From Gnetum montanum (taxonomy: Eukaryota; Streptophyta; Gnetopsida; Gnetales; Gnetaceae): a stretch of 64,000 nucleotides of DNA. The stretch's first letter is position 1, and every line of letters begins with the position of its first letter. Below the pieces are notes generated by a model. It saw nothing but the letters and a program-made list of their open reading frames with translations. It was not told where the DNA came from and did not search any database. Location: the NCBI GenBank assembly GCA_015680685.1, contig MNCI01029535.1:165327-229326 (forward strand). The letters run 5' to 3'. The translations under genes and the position numbers were made by a program. Shown here piece after piece: positions 44,056 to 54,894 of this stretch.

Positions 44056-45502
44056 GGATAACAAAGAGGATGAATATCCAATTTTTGACCATTTCCATGA
44101 TGAACTCCTCTTTGTAAGTGTAATAAACAATCAATTACCCATCGATACAAATTGGTATAGTAGCATTCTCACTTATCTGCTTACACAAGAAACACCACAA
44201 GGTCTAGACGTTAAAAAGAAACAATAGTTTCTTTACTGAGCCAAATATTTCATGGAAATCAACGGACACATTTATAAGGTATGTTCTGATGGCTTGGTTT
44301 GATGGTGTGTTCCTAATGTAGATCAATTTTAAGTTCTCCAAGATACTCATGAGGGCCCTTGTGGGGGTCATTACGCTAGGAGATGAACAACCATTAAAAT
44401 CTTGCTTGTAGGATATTATTGGCCTATATTGTTCCAGGATGCTCATCATTTCGTCCAATCTTATAAGCACTACCAATGTGATGGGGGAATGAGTACTAGA
44501 ATAGAGGATCCACAATAATGGATTTAACCCTTAGAACCGTTCGACATATGGGGTATTGATTTTATGGGGCCTATCACATCAATGTCCAATGGAAAAGAGT
44601 ACATTATTGTTGTTGTTGACTATTTTACAAAGTGGGTAGATGCAGCCTCTGTTATGGATTGTACATCATCTACCACTACATGATTAATTCAACAACAAAT
44701 TGTAAATAGGTTTGGCATGCCTTGTGCACTTATTTTTGACAATGGTAGATATTTTATAGGTGTGACTTTTTGAAAGTTAATGTAATGCCTAGGGGTCGAG
44801 CATAAACTAACTATACCATATCACCCTCAAGTGAATGGTCAAGCTGAAGTCACCAGTAGGGAAATCATGAGAATCTTAATGAGAACCATTAGTAAGTATA
44901 GGTGAGACTGGAGCACCAAATTGAATGATTCTCTTTGGGCATATTGCTCCACATGGAAACTCCCTATAGGCTACTCTCCCTATGGGTTAGTGTACAGTAA
45001 ACTTCCAACACTTCCTATCCAAGCTGAGCTCCATACACTATCTATAGCATGTGACCTCAACCTTGACCTTAGTCTAGAATAGAAAGAATGGTTAATGAAC
45101 CTTAACTTGCTAGATGAAAATCAATTAGCCACCCTATCATCCAACGAAGTGCACAAGTCTTTTAACAAGCAACATCATGACCTAAGAATTAGGAAAGTTA
45201 CATACCAACCAGGAGATAAGGTTATTTATTAGAATCCTACACATGTGCCACAATGAGCTAAATTTCAAATGCTTTGGGAAGGACCTTATATTATTCATGA
45301 AAATTTTCCTTTAGGGGCCATGATGATATACAAACCTAAAAGCCCAAATAAGAGATTATTAGTCAGCATCCAGCAAACCAAACCTTTCCATGAGCTTAAA
45401 ATGGCTAGTACTAATGCTACCTCTATTGATGGACAACCCTACTCATTATTTCAGATCTCCTCCTTTTTACTAAGTTATGGGAGAGATAGCCACCAATGCT
45501 AG
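44056..45502 (+). pseudogene. E1 integrase
   Basis: Integrase in the gag frame. The zinc region has GGHYARR and GYYWPILFQDAHHFVQS, but both cysteines of the CxxC pair read as tyrosine (YKHYQ), as expected from G-to-A changes. The catalytic triad is recognisable: [10 protein letters not shown] (first Asp, near 44,550), LIFDNGRYF (second Asp, near 44,740) and GQAEVTSREI (Glu, near 44,840). The C-terminal GPY/F module reads MLWEGPYIIHENFPLGAM in the last open piece (45,269-45,502). WGIDFMGP and DYFTKWVDA are Athila-type wordings. About ten stops interrupt it. The end at 45,502 starts the long 3' noncoding region. Confidence 0.88.
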
Positions 45503-45879
45503 TCATTTTAAGCCATCAATTTCCTTTTTCCTTTTTGTTTTATACATTTTTCATGTTTACTTCTTTTTTTTACACCATCGTTAATATTTCTACCCTTTCT
45601 TTCTTTATTACATTTTGTGGATTTATTCTCACTCATCACATAATAAGTGATCATGATGGAGGGTTGTATTATAATAGTGTCGATTACTAATGTTTGGTTT
45701 TTGCCTTTGAATTTTAATGTTGATGCTAAGATATGGTTTCTTTTGATAAAATAGGCAATGAGTCCACATCATCCATTCATCCATTCAACTCTACAGTCTT
45801 CCCTTGTTTTGGAAATGTATTGTCCCTTTTTCTAAGCAAAATTATTAATGAATTGTGACTTGGTACTCTTCAAATCAAG
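45503..45879 (+). other. E1 3' region, part before the E2 insertion
   Basis: T-rich noncoding sequence following integrase. Its last five bases, TCAAG (45,875-45,879), are the left target copy of E2. The region continues at 52,504. Confidence 0.75.
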
Positions 45880-46744
45880 TGATGGGATGTGATATTGCAT
45901 GGGCCATGATATCACATGTGATATCGCATCCCCCGCAATATTGCATCCCCCGCGATATCGCATACGCGATATCATGTCTTCCCCTATGATATTGTGTACG
46001 CGATATTGCAGCACATCGCCAAATCTATAAATCTCCCTTGTTTTGAAGTTTAGGCCTAGACCATAGCGAAACTCTGGTAGTTTTACCTCTCCAAAGATAG
46101 AATAATTTCCATGTGCCCGTAGTAGGAGTCTCAAAGTGAACGAATCTTTATTCGAGAAAATATTGTACCTGAACACAAGTTTGTGTATGGAAATAAAGAT
46201 GAACTTTTAGATAAACCTTGTAGTGCATGGACTAAGCTAAATAGGACTTTAATTACTGTTATTTATTGTTCATCATTTAATGCTTTATTAGCTAATTAAT
46301 CTCTCTCAACCCTTCTCTCATAGTTGAGTGCATTCAGTACGACCACTTCGAGCACGTGCGTTACGCTTGGTAATCCCAGCAATGAATAGCGTTTGGTAAT
46401 CCCAGAAGGTTGCATTGGTTCAAGGTGTGAACAGTAAGTAGGAATGGATACTGATGCTAGGTTAATTAAGGCTTAGTGAGTTAGTTAATGTTAGTTAATT
46501 AGTCTCTTCACCCTTCACCTCATTAGCATAGGAGATAAAACAGAAAAGATATAAAAATCATATACCTCAAACTTACTTAACCATACAACTATGAAAAATA
46601 CAAGTAAGTCTGGGAAGACAATGAATGATTAAACTTAAGTGTTCCATAAGGCGTGTAGGCACTTAGTCTACAAAGTTCGACTGGATCGCACGTGTAACAC
46701 TCATATTCATATGGTTGAGTGTAGGGGTACCTTGCCACTCATCA
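45880..46744 (+). repeat. E2 5' LTR
   Basis: Starts TGATGGGATGTGATATTGC and ends ACTCATCA. Compared with the 3' LTR it has two more GATATC-type cores in U3. It lacks about 11 bp just after the TATA core (AAGAGGCGGCT in the 3' copy). Confidence 0.92.
45891..46033 (+). promoter_or_regulatory. E2 5' U3: eight GATATC-type cores and TATA box
   Basis: Cores at about 45891, 45908, 45920, 45937, 45953, 45968, 45988 and 46002. Several are extended palindromes of the form GCGATATCGC or joined as CGCATACGCGATATC. TATAAATC follows at 46,026. CpG is far denser here than in the rest of the element. Confidence 0.65.
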
Positions 46745-46745
46745 T

Positions 46746-46763
46746 TGGCACCGTTTCCAGGGA
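46746..46763 (+). other. E2 primer binding site (tRNA-Asp)
   Basis: TGGCACCGTTTCCAGGGA, one base after the LTR end. It differs from the tRNA-Asp complement TGGCGCCGTTGCCGGGGA at three positions. Confidence 0.9.
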
Positions 46764-46889
46764 CTAAGTTGTTTGTGCACTAAGTAGAATATAGGAAATC
46801 ATCCACATCGCTGGGAAGCTTAAAGAAACCCTTAGGGTTAATTAGAAGAAAATTTAAACAATGGTCAATAGCACACCGACAAGATAACA

Positions 46890-48818
46890 ATGTCTTCTTC
46901 TTCTCATAAAAGCACTTCACCACCTAGGAATCACACAAGAGACAGTCAGCGGTCTAACACACGTAACCAAGAATTGCCAGTTCCTCAATAGTATTAGGTG
47001 GTATATACTCATCACTATGAGTATATACCTAATTTTACTTTTATTCTCCATCAGGATGAACAACTGCATTGACGAGACTTGCAAGGTAACATAGTGTTAC
47101 CTCCAGATCTGGCAGTCCCTAACATGCTCCTTTGTGCTCTTGCACGGATAGGCATGATGCATTTGTACACTGAATACGTTGTAGAAGATTATGACATAAG
47201 GGATTACCATCCCACAGAAGTGCAACGTCAACGGGACTTGCAGCAGGAGAGCTACCATACATCATTGATGGGCAAAGGGCCCCATAATGCTTTGCCCGTC
47301 ATAAGAGAAGTTAAGGGCGGTGAACCTATCTCAATAGGTTCTCCACAAAATGATGTTCCCCCTCCTAACGATGGTGAGGAGGTAGGGTATCAGAACCTAC
47401 ACTCTATGATTCACAACCCTGGTTCTGATGCCCATGAACACCAAGTGTTCAATGAGGGAACACACACACAAGATAAGGGCAAACATTGTGATCGTCATCA
47501 TGATCGGGGTCAGGATGATGATGATGATGGTTCTCCTTTCTCTTCCCCTTCATCACATCATTCACCTTCTCCTTCCACATTAGGACGTAGTCACAAAGAG
47601 CACAACCATGAGGATAAGGATAAGGATAAGCAAAATGAGAAACCTCGACGAGAGAGTTGAGAGCGAGGACGAGGGAAATCTAGGGAATCAAGGCATGAAA
47701 GAAGGAAAAGTAGAGAACCACGTAGGCATCATAGACATCATGAGAGAGATGATCATGATGAACCCCTACTAGCAACCTGGAGTATGTTAGACATTATGGA
47801 GGCAGTTAGAATACCTACAAGGCACCAGAAAGATAGTCGGATCAAGAGACTAGATATGAATAATATCCCATGGTTTGAGGGGGGATACAAAGATGATTTT
47901 TAGAACCACTTACAGGAATTCCATGATGCCTATGCCTTGAAAAATATTAAGAACAAGTGGTAGAAGTTAAAGTTGTTTCCTAGGACAGTCATAAAAGAAG
48001 TAGAAAGTTGGTACCGATCTTTAGAGCCAGAAACCATTAGGAGGTGGAGTACGATGTTTGAATTATTCAATGATAAATATCAAATGTACTCCAGAGTATT
48101 CAACTTGAATAAGTAGATCCAAGGATGGAAGTAGGATAATCAAGAACCCTTGGATGCTACCATGGGCCTATATTATGCATTGCTACATCGTTGCCCGGGC
48201 CATGGTTATGCACAACGGGATCAACTCCGCCACCTCGTAGATGGGCTAAGATATGAAACCAAGAGAACCCTTGGAACATATGCCCAAGGGAGATTATCTA
48301 AACTTAGATCCCATGAAGTTCATAGATTGTTGGAGCAAGTAGCTAAAGAAGAAGGGGAGCTACGGAAAAGAGAAAGCGCAGATGAGTACAACGATGATCC
48401 TTCCCTCCAAAAGAGGGGAGTGAGATTCTGCGATGAAGAGGATCAGTCACCACTCGAAGAGTTGGTGAATAGAAAAACCTTGCTGCTTCAAAAGTTAACA
48501 ATGGAAGTATTGGCTACGGTAGATGAAATATGGAGCTCCTTAGATAGTAAAATCGAAACTGTCCTAAAAATCGTAGAGGAGTCTAAGAAGGAACGAAGTA
48601 GTAACCATGATAAGAAAAAGTGGAGAGATTCAGGCCATGCACGTAACAAGGGTAAGGGAAAAATGACTATTGCCAATGAGGTTGTGGATTTTGACACGGA
48701 AAATGACAGTGGATGTGAGATCTGCCAATATGAACATCCTAAGGGATGTTGCCCAATAATCTCACATCTGCAAGAGTCCGGGGTGTATGCACTTAACCCA
48801 ATACTTAACAGATGGTAG
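46890..48818 (+). pseudogene. E2 gag
   Basis: A 643-codon frame from ATG at 46,890, without frameshift but with about eight in-frame stops. Open pieces are 47,079-47,660 (193 codons) and 48,150-48,818 (222 codons). It aligns end to end with E1 gag. Recognisable parts are RIKRLDMNNIPWFEGGY, then LQEFHDAYAL, ESWYRSLEPETIRRWSTM and FELFNDKYQ of the gag core, then a CEICQYEHPKGC cysteine-histidine motif near the C-terminus. A long Asp/His/Lys-rich low-complexity tract lies near 47,440-47,650. Several stops are at positions where glutamine, arginine or tryptophan is expected, as cytosine deamination would give; others need transversions. Confidence 0.87.
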
Positions 48819-49154
48819 GCACCCTAAAGGTTACCTTATTCCCAAGGTAACCCATGGTATTTCCACCAACCATTAACATGTTATCCAAGTGGAATGCTGC
48901 CACAACCTATCGGGTAACATCAGTAGTGGCAACACCCACAGTCATGGGGGATGCCACCGCCTAGACAACAATACCCTTACCGGCAACCAAATCCATATGG
49001 CTATTACATGTAGCAACTAGTTTCTCCAAGTGACTTTATGGGTCACGCAACCCTACAACATCACTACCAATTTTGAGAGTATTTTAGAAATCCTTCTCCT
49101 CCGGGAGACACACCACATGCATACCATCCTCCAAATCCATCTGCCACTCTCACA

Positions 49155-49930
49155 TTGTTAGTTCCAATACCACCCACTCCAACACTACAAGGGGAATTCC
49201 CCACTCAATCGCAACAACATAATGCTACGAGAGCCGTAAACCTTCAACCCGCTGCTGGTTCTAACAACCGTACAAAGAGAAAACATTTCATTAGAACCAA
49301 AAGCCCAAACAAGCTCTCACAACCACATGTGGTTGAGTCTATGACCACTCCTCCATCAAGAAAGGCTTCCCTTCAAACCAACAACAAAGCTCAACACATA
49401 CGGTTATGTTAACACATACCGTTACCAACTAGATCAAGGTGGGCCACCTTCCCAAGAAATTCTTTGATCCTGGAAGCCCCCTAATTTATCTCCAAGTCGC
49501 TGGGAATGAACCTCATAAGGCTCTTCTTGACTTAGGTTCCGAAGTCAACTTAATATCACAGGAGATGTATAAAGCCTAGAACCTACCTTTACTCAAGAAG
49601 AGTAATATTGAAATAGAGCTAGCTGACTAGTCCATCACCATTCCCTTGGGATTGGTGGAGGACATCATTACCACTGTGTGTGGTTGGTCATACCCAGCTA
49701 ATTTCCTAGTGATAGAAGTCAATAGTAATAAAGGGGACTTCCCAATTATAATGGGGAGGGCATGGTTCAGCACCATCAACGCATGCCTAGGAATCCGTGA
49801 TCTTTCCTTGGAAATATCTAAGGGAAACATTTATGGAAAGATAGAGAAGAAGAAAGTTCCATGCATCACATACAATGACTCAGAGGGTGATGACATGGAG
49901 GAATGCTCAACATCTCCTACATGCAACTAG
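49155..49930 (+). pseudogene. E2 gag tail and retropepsin
   Basis: A proline-rich gag tail (49,155-49,412) stays in the gag frame. The protease follows in another frame, so one indel separates them, unlike in E1. Protease signature near 49,525: ALLDLGSEVNLIS, where the usual D-S/T-G reads D-L-G. The second hallmark reads FPIIMGRAWFSTINACLGI (49,740-49,800) and keeps the glycine lost in E1. The open piece is 49,646-49,930, ending near the point where pol would begin. Otherwise identical in layout to E1. Confidence 0.8.
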
Positions 49931-50039
49931 TGTACCCAAGAAACTTAGATACAAAGGTGCCTGTATGTAGCAACCACACAACAAGAGAACACCTAGTGGT
50001 TGACAGCTAATTAAGAGAGCAGCCCACCACTATTCATGG

Positions 50040-51640
50040 AATGAACTGGGGGAACAACTTGCACCCACAACAAAAGCATAGATATAATGGAATATGAGCG
50101 TCACAACTATACAGTCCCTTTCTCAATAATAAGAACTATAACAAATCCGTAAATGGGCATTTCTCAAACTAAGGAAGGACTCAAGGCTTGAAAAGGGTGT
50201 GACTTCAAGGGAACTTGATGCATTTGTGTTGGCCATTCTCTTGGGTGCTTGGATGTTTTTCTTTTGAGTTTTCTTATTATTCTGACATTGCTCCATTATT
50301 AGGAAGCTGAGAAAATAAAAATCACTAAGTCTTTGCATGGTGTGGTTCTCACGGATAAACACATAAAACCAAAAAAAGAGAGAAGAAAAACAGTGAGGAT
50401 TCAAAGCACACCCCTTAGACGAAATAATCATTTGGGCTACAATAACTAGTTATGGAGCTAAAATAAACATGTTCCCTCTAACTAAGGCCCTTCTCGCTTC
50501 CCATTCGTCAAAATGGTGGTGGCTCTTTAGTGAAGGCATTCTTGTTACTTCAGGTGGATGGACTAGCCGAATGCATTAATGCGAAGTCACTGGATGTGGT
50601 TTGTTTGAGGCTGGACTTGGAATGGGATTTACAAAGTTACATTAACCATGAAATACACAAGGGTTTGTACACCACCTTATTCTTGGGATTCCATTCCATT
50701 CTCTTCTCTCCATCCTTCTCTCCATTGTTCACCTCATTGCCGATTGTATCATTAGTATATATTTTAGTTGATGCATTATTTTCTTGTTGGTAAATTCTTG
50801 TGGTTAAGACTTTAACTCTTGTTCCAAATGACATTCCCAGAGCCTACGAACTCTTTGAATGTGGGTTTATCAGGGCATTAAGGGCATGAGCCTGCTTTGG
50901 GGAGGACACATTGGCATTCCTAATTGGTGCACCTATTAAATTCTTTCCCTTAACATTTTTTGCAATCCATTCTATTTTGTTCATTTCCATCTTGACATCC
51001 ATTTCATCGACATTACAGTTGTCTCTTTTTCTCCATATTTCTTATTCCTTTTCTTTCTCCATTCTATTGCTACTGAAGGTTTGCTCTTATTCATGGGGGT
51101 CCTGACCCAATTTTTTCGATTTTCTCCTAACCCCTACACCTTCGGTAGTCACCATTATTATATCTCCAGACCTGCATTAGCCATACCACAACCCAGCCAA
51201 TGGACCTTTTACTAAATCAAGGTATCAATTACATTATGATTCATTTACCCTTGATAATAGAAAGACTGTGTTGTGTGTACAAATGACAATCATACAACAA
51301 TAGATTGGATCTGGAGGGAATACTTGGAATGGATCGGTGCTGAAGCAGCTGTGCAAGGAGCAAGATCGATGGTGCGCTTATGGATAGATAACAAAAGGTG
51401 CAATCTTGGTGTTGGTAATAGCAGACTTCTTCTCTATTCTCTCTTCTCTCTCAGCTGCCAGATAAGTCCTGATGTCAAATGTATAAATTGTTCACTCTTG
51501 TTGTTGTAAACACCAGTTTTTTCATGGTCGGTAATGATGATCTGTTCACATGTTATCCCGTTCACCATTAGTTCCATTCAAGTCAATAATCCCATACCTT
51601 CCCAATTTTGTAAGGAACTCGAGGATGAATTTTTATTTAG
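50040..51640 (+). other. E2 3' region after the pol deletion
   Basis: After about 50,040 the sequence no longer matches the start of E1 pol. From about 50,150 it matches E1 at 52,504 onwards (GTGTGACTTCAAGGGAA..., DAFVLAILLG in translation). 50,520-51,650 aligns with E1 52,850-54,020. No polymerase motif is present. Frames of 60-100 codons have no recognised domain. Confidence 0.8.
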
Positions 51641-51651
51641 TCATGGGGGTA
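51641..51651 (+). other. E2 polypurine tract
   Basis: TCATGGGGGTA directly before the 3' LTR start. E1 has CGTGGGGGTA at the same position. Confidence 0.75.
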
Positions 51652-52498
51652 TGATGGGATGCGATATTGCATGGGTTGTGATATCGTGTCCCCCGCGATA
51701 TCGCGTATGTGATATCGCATCTTCCCCTACGATATTGCATACGCGATATCGTAGCATGACACCAAATCTATAAATAAGAGGCGGCTCTCCCTTGTTTCAA
51801 AGTTTAGGCCTAGACCATAGCAAAACTATGGTAGTTTTACCTCTCCAAAGATAGAATAATTTCCATGTGCCCATAATAGGAGTCTCAAAGTGAACAGATA
51901 TTTATTCGAGCAAATATTGTACCTAAACACAAGTTTGTGTATGGAAATAAAGACAAACTTTTGGAAAAACCTTGTAGTGCATGGACTAAGATAAATAGGA
52001 ATTTAATTAATGTCATTTATTATTCATCATTTAATGCTTTATTAGTTAATTAATCTCTCTTAATCCTTCTCTCATAGTTGAGTCCATTCAGTACAAATGC
52101 TTCGAGCACGTGCGTTACTCTTGGTAATCCCAGCAAAAAATAGCGTTTGGTAATCCCAAAAGGTTGCATTGGTTCAAGGTGTGAACGGTAAGTGGGAATG
52201 AACATTGATGCTAGGTTAATTAAGGCTTAGTGAGTTAGTTAAAGTTAGTTAATTAGTCTCTTCACCCTTCACCCCATTAGCATAGGAGATAAAACAGAAA
52301 AGATATAAAAATCATATACCTCAAACTTAATTAACCACACAACCATGATAAATACAAGTAAGTTTGGGAAGACAACGAACAATTAACCTTAAGTGTTCCA
52401 TAAGGTGTGTAGGCACTTAGTCTGCGGAGTTCAATCGGATCATGTGTGTAACGCTTGTATTCGTATGGCTGAGTGTAGGGGTACCTCGCCACTCATCA
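51652..52498 (+). repeat. E2 3' LTR
   Basis: TGATGGGATGCGATATTGC to CCACTCATCA, 847 bp, homologous to 45,880-46,744. U3 has six GATATC-type cores (51,663-51,752) and TATAAATA at 51,769. Confidence 0.92.
51663..51776 (+). promoter_or_regulatory. E2 3' U3: six GATATC-type cores and TATA box
   Basis: Cores near 51663, 51680, 51697, 51711, 51731 and 51744, with joined palindromes such as ACGCGATATCG. Two fewer than the 5' LTR, so the array changes copy number within one element. Confidence 0.6.
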
Positions 52499-52503
52499 CC
52501 AAG

Positions 52504-54020
52504 GAAAGATTCAAATGGATTAAAAAGGATGTGACTTCAAGGGGATTTGACGCATTTGTGTTGGCCATTCTCCTGGGTACTTGGATGTTTTTCATAAATT
52601 TTTCCATCATTCCACTATCAACTAATATCATGAAGTTGAATGAATCAAATAAGTCTTTGCATGATGTGGTTCCCACTTCAAAAAAAATGAGTGGGAATTC
52701 AAAGCACATCCCTTAGACACAATAAAGGAAAATGAGCTACAAGCACTGGTTATGGCACTAGAAAGACATGTTACCCATGCCTGAAGGTTCCCTCTAACTA
52801 AGACCCTTCCTCACTTCAAGTCTCTTTATTCCTCTCTTTTTGGAATGGTGGTTGCTTTGTAGACACATTCTTGCTACTTCAGGAGGATGGCTTGGTCAAG
52901 TATGTTGATGCAAGGTCATTAGATGTGGTTAGTTTAATTTGGATTTGGGTTGGATTTTATTAAGTCACATGAATCACATACTACACAAGGGACTTTACAC
53001 AACCTTGATTTTGGGATTTCATTTCATTTTATTCTCTCTTTTCATATTGCTTTCCATATTCCACCTCATTGCCAATTTTATAATTAATCTATATCCTAGT
53101 TAACACATTGTTATTCTTTGGTAAATTCTTATGGGATAGTCCTTAACTATTGTGTCCATTTATCATTCCTAGAGCCTACAGACTCTTTGGTTTGTGGTTT
53201 GTTAGGGCATAAAAGGCATGAGCCTGCTTTTGGAAGGACCCACTGGCATTCCTTTTTGGTGTGATTGTTAAGTTTTTTTCCTTAAACATTTCTTGCAATC
53301 AACTATTTCTCATTTCACCCCATTTATGACATTCATTTTTATCTACACTTGTATACATTTTTATTAGCTTCACCATTGTTATTTCTCTCATCTTCCTTGT
53401 TCTTTCATATTCCATCTTATTGCTACTGGAGGTTCGCTCTTAGTCATGGGGGCCCTGTCGCAAAATTTTTTCATTTCATTACTTATCTTACCCCTACACC
53501 TTGGGTAATTATTAGTTACAAACTCTAACCCAGTATCTACCATACCCACAACCTAGCCAAGGTGCTTCATATCGAGGCAAGGTATCAATTGCATTATGTT
53601 TTATCTATCCTTGCTAATTCGTGACAATGTTGTGTGTGCAGATGGCGATCACATGAACAATGAACTAGGATAGGAGGGAGCACTTAGGATGTACTAGAGC
53701 AAAATAATTCATGCAAGGAACAAGCTTGGTCATGTGGCCATGGATGAACAATGGTGTGCACAATTTCAACATTGACAGCAATGTGCCTCATTTTCTTTTC
53801 TCTCTCTCTCTCTTCAAGGTGTCGAATGAGGGTCTGAATGCCATCTATGTATAGTGTTCACCACAATGGTTATGAACACCAATGCTGTAATATGTTTGTT
53901 GATCCAATCACTAGGCACTTTGAGTCTGTCATCCCATGTCACTATCAGTGTTCATTCAGTCAATAATCCCATACCTTCCCAATATTTTGTAAGGAACTCA
54001 AGGATGAGTTTTCATTCAAT
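52504..54020 (+). other. E1 3' region, part after the E2 insertion
   Basis: The long post-integrase region of an Athila-type element, where related plant elements may carry an env-like ORF. An open stretch starting KERFKWIKKDVTSRGFDAF and continuing FVLAILLGTWMFF is shared with E2 near 50,190. The apparent ORF start at 52,393 lies inside the E2 LTR and is an artefact. No other motif is visible, and the rest is T-rich and stop-filled. Whether the shared peptide marks a real gene is undecided. Confidence 0.6.
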
Positions 54021-54030
54021 CGTGGGGGTA
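54021..54030 (+). other. E1 polypurine tract
   Basis: CGTGGGGGTA immediately before the 3' LTR start TGCTGAGT. Confidence 0.75.
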
Positions 54031-54894
54031 TGCTGAGTAATGATATTGGACCCTCGATATCAGGGCTGCAATATCGGGCCCTCGATATTGGATACAGAAT
54101 ATCGAAGTTGAGAAAGCGATATCATGAATATGATGTCAAAACTTTCCTTGTCACCTATAAATAAGAAGTGGGTGCACTTGGTTTGCATAGATTTTCTTAG
54201 TCCCTTAACCGAACTCTTGTAGTTTTTTCTTTTTAGAGTTAGAATTATTTCTAAGTGCCTACAGTAGAAGTCATAAAGTGAATGGATCCTTATTCAAGCA
54301 TTGTGTACCTAAGCACACCTTGTGTCTAGAAATAAAGATGAACTTTGTGATAAACCTTGCAAAATTTAGAATAGCTTATTTATTGCATTTAATGTTATTT
54401 ACAGTTATTTAATTATTTCATTAGTTAATTGATGTTGTCTTTATCGAATTATTAATTTTCAATAAGTAAGCACACTTAGTATGACCACTTCGAGCATACG
54501 TGGAACACTTGGTAACCCAGTAACAACTAGCATTTGGTAATCCCAGTAGTGTTACATTGGTTTAGGATGTGTCCAGCAAGTGGGAGCGGATACTGGTGTT
54601 AGGACTAGTTAGAGCATAGTTGATTAGTTAAATTAAATTAGTTACTTAATTATTCCATTTCTCCCTTTTAAGCACCAAGGACATAAAACATAAAAAACCA
54701 TAAAAATCACATACCTCAAGTTTACTTAACCATACAATCGTGACTATACAAGTAAGCTTGGGAAGACAATGATAGCATAACTCACCCTAGTTCTAGGGTA
54801 AGTGCATTAGCACTTAGTCCTTGGAGTTTGACTAGATCATGCGTGAATACTCATATTCATATGGTTGAGTGTAGGGGTACCTCATCACTCATCA
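54031..54894 (+). repeat. E1 3' LTR
   Basis: TGCTGAGTAATGATATTGG to CATCACTCATCA, followed by the target duplication CATTC. U3 has GATATC-type cores at 54,041-54,125 and TATAAATA at 54,156-54,163. Confidence 0.93.
54041..54163 (+). promoter_or_regulatory. E1 3' U3: GATATC-type cores and TATA box
   Basis: About six decayed cores (GATATT, GATATC, AATATC). They are separated by GGGCCCTC-like spacers as in the 5' LTR, followed by TATAAATA. Confidence 0.6.

Larger units (their letters stand above)
45880..52498 (+). mobile_element. E2: pol-less Athila-type element nested in E1
   Basis: LTRs 45,880-46,744 and 51,652-52,498 begin TGATGGGATG and end CCACTCATCA. The flanks TCAAG and CCAAG (52,499-52,503) are a target duplication with one transition. 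The tRNA-Asp primer site (46,746-46,763) and ATGGGGGTA before the 3' LTR are present. The 6.6-kb interior has gag and protease. It then passes near 50,040 directly into the 3' region also present in E1 (52,504-54,020), so RT, RNase H and integrase are absent. LTR divergence is about 6-7% over ~470 bp by eye, the youngest of the nest. Confidence 0.93.
38254..54894 (+). mobile_element. E1: Athila-type Ty3/gypsy retrotransposon inserted in E3
   Basis: LTRs 38,254-39,118 and 54,031-54,894 (865 and 864 bp) begin TGATGAGT/TGCTGAGT and end ACTCATCG/ACTCATCA, a near-perfect terminal inverted repeat. The 5-bp flanks are identical: CATTC at 38,249-38,253 and 54,895-54,899. A tRNA-Asp primer site follows the 5' LTR, and GTGGGGGTA precedes the 3' LTR. 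The order gag-protease-RT-RNase H-integrase-long 3' region, the FMDDFS motif and the tRNA-Asp primer all fit Athila. Without E2 it is about 10.0 kb. LTR divergence over ~280 bp read by eye is about 9%. Stop codons throughout make it inactive. Confidence 0.93.

Noticed and set aside
45891-46033. CpG island of a host promoter
   Set aside because: The CpG concentration is confined to LTR U3 palindromes and recurs at the same place in every family member.
52393-52716. 107-codon frame read as a gene
   Set aside because: Its first part is E2 LTR sequence and it crosses the LTR end and target duplication at 52,498-52,503. Only the part after 52,504 could be old coding sequence.
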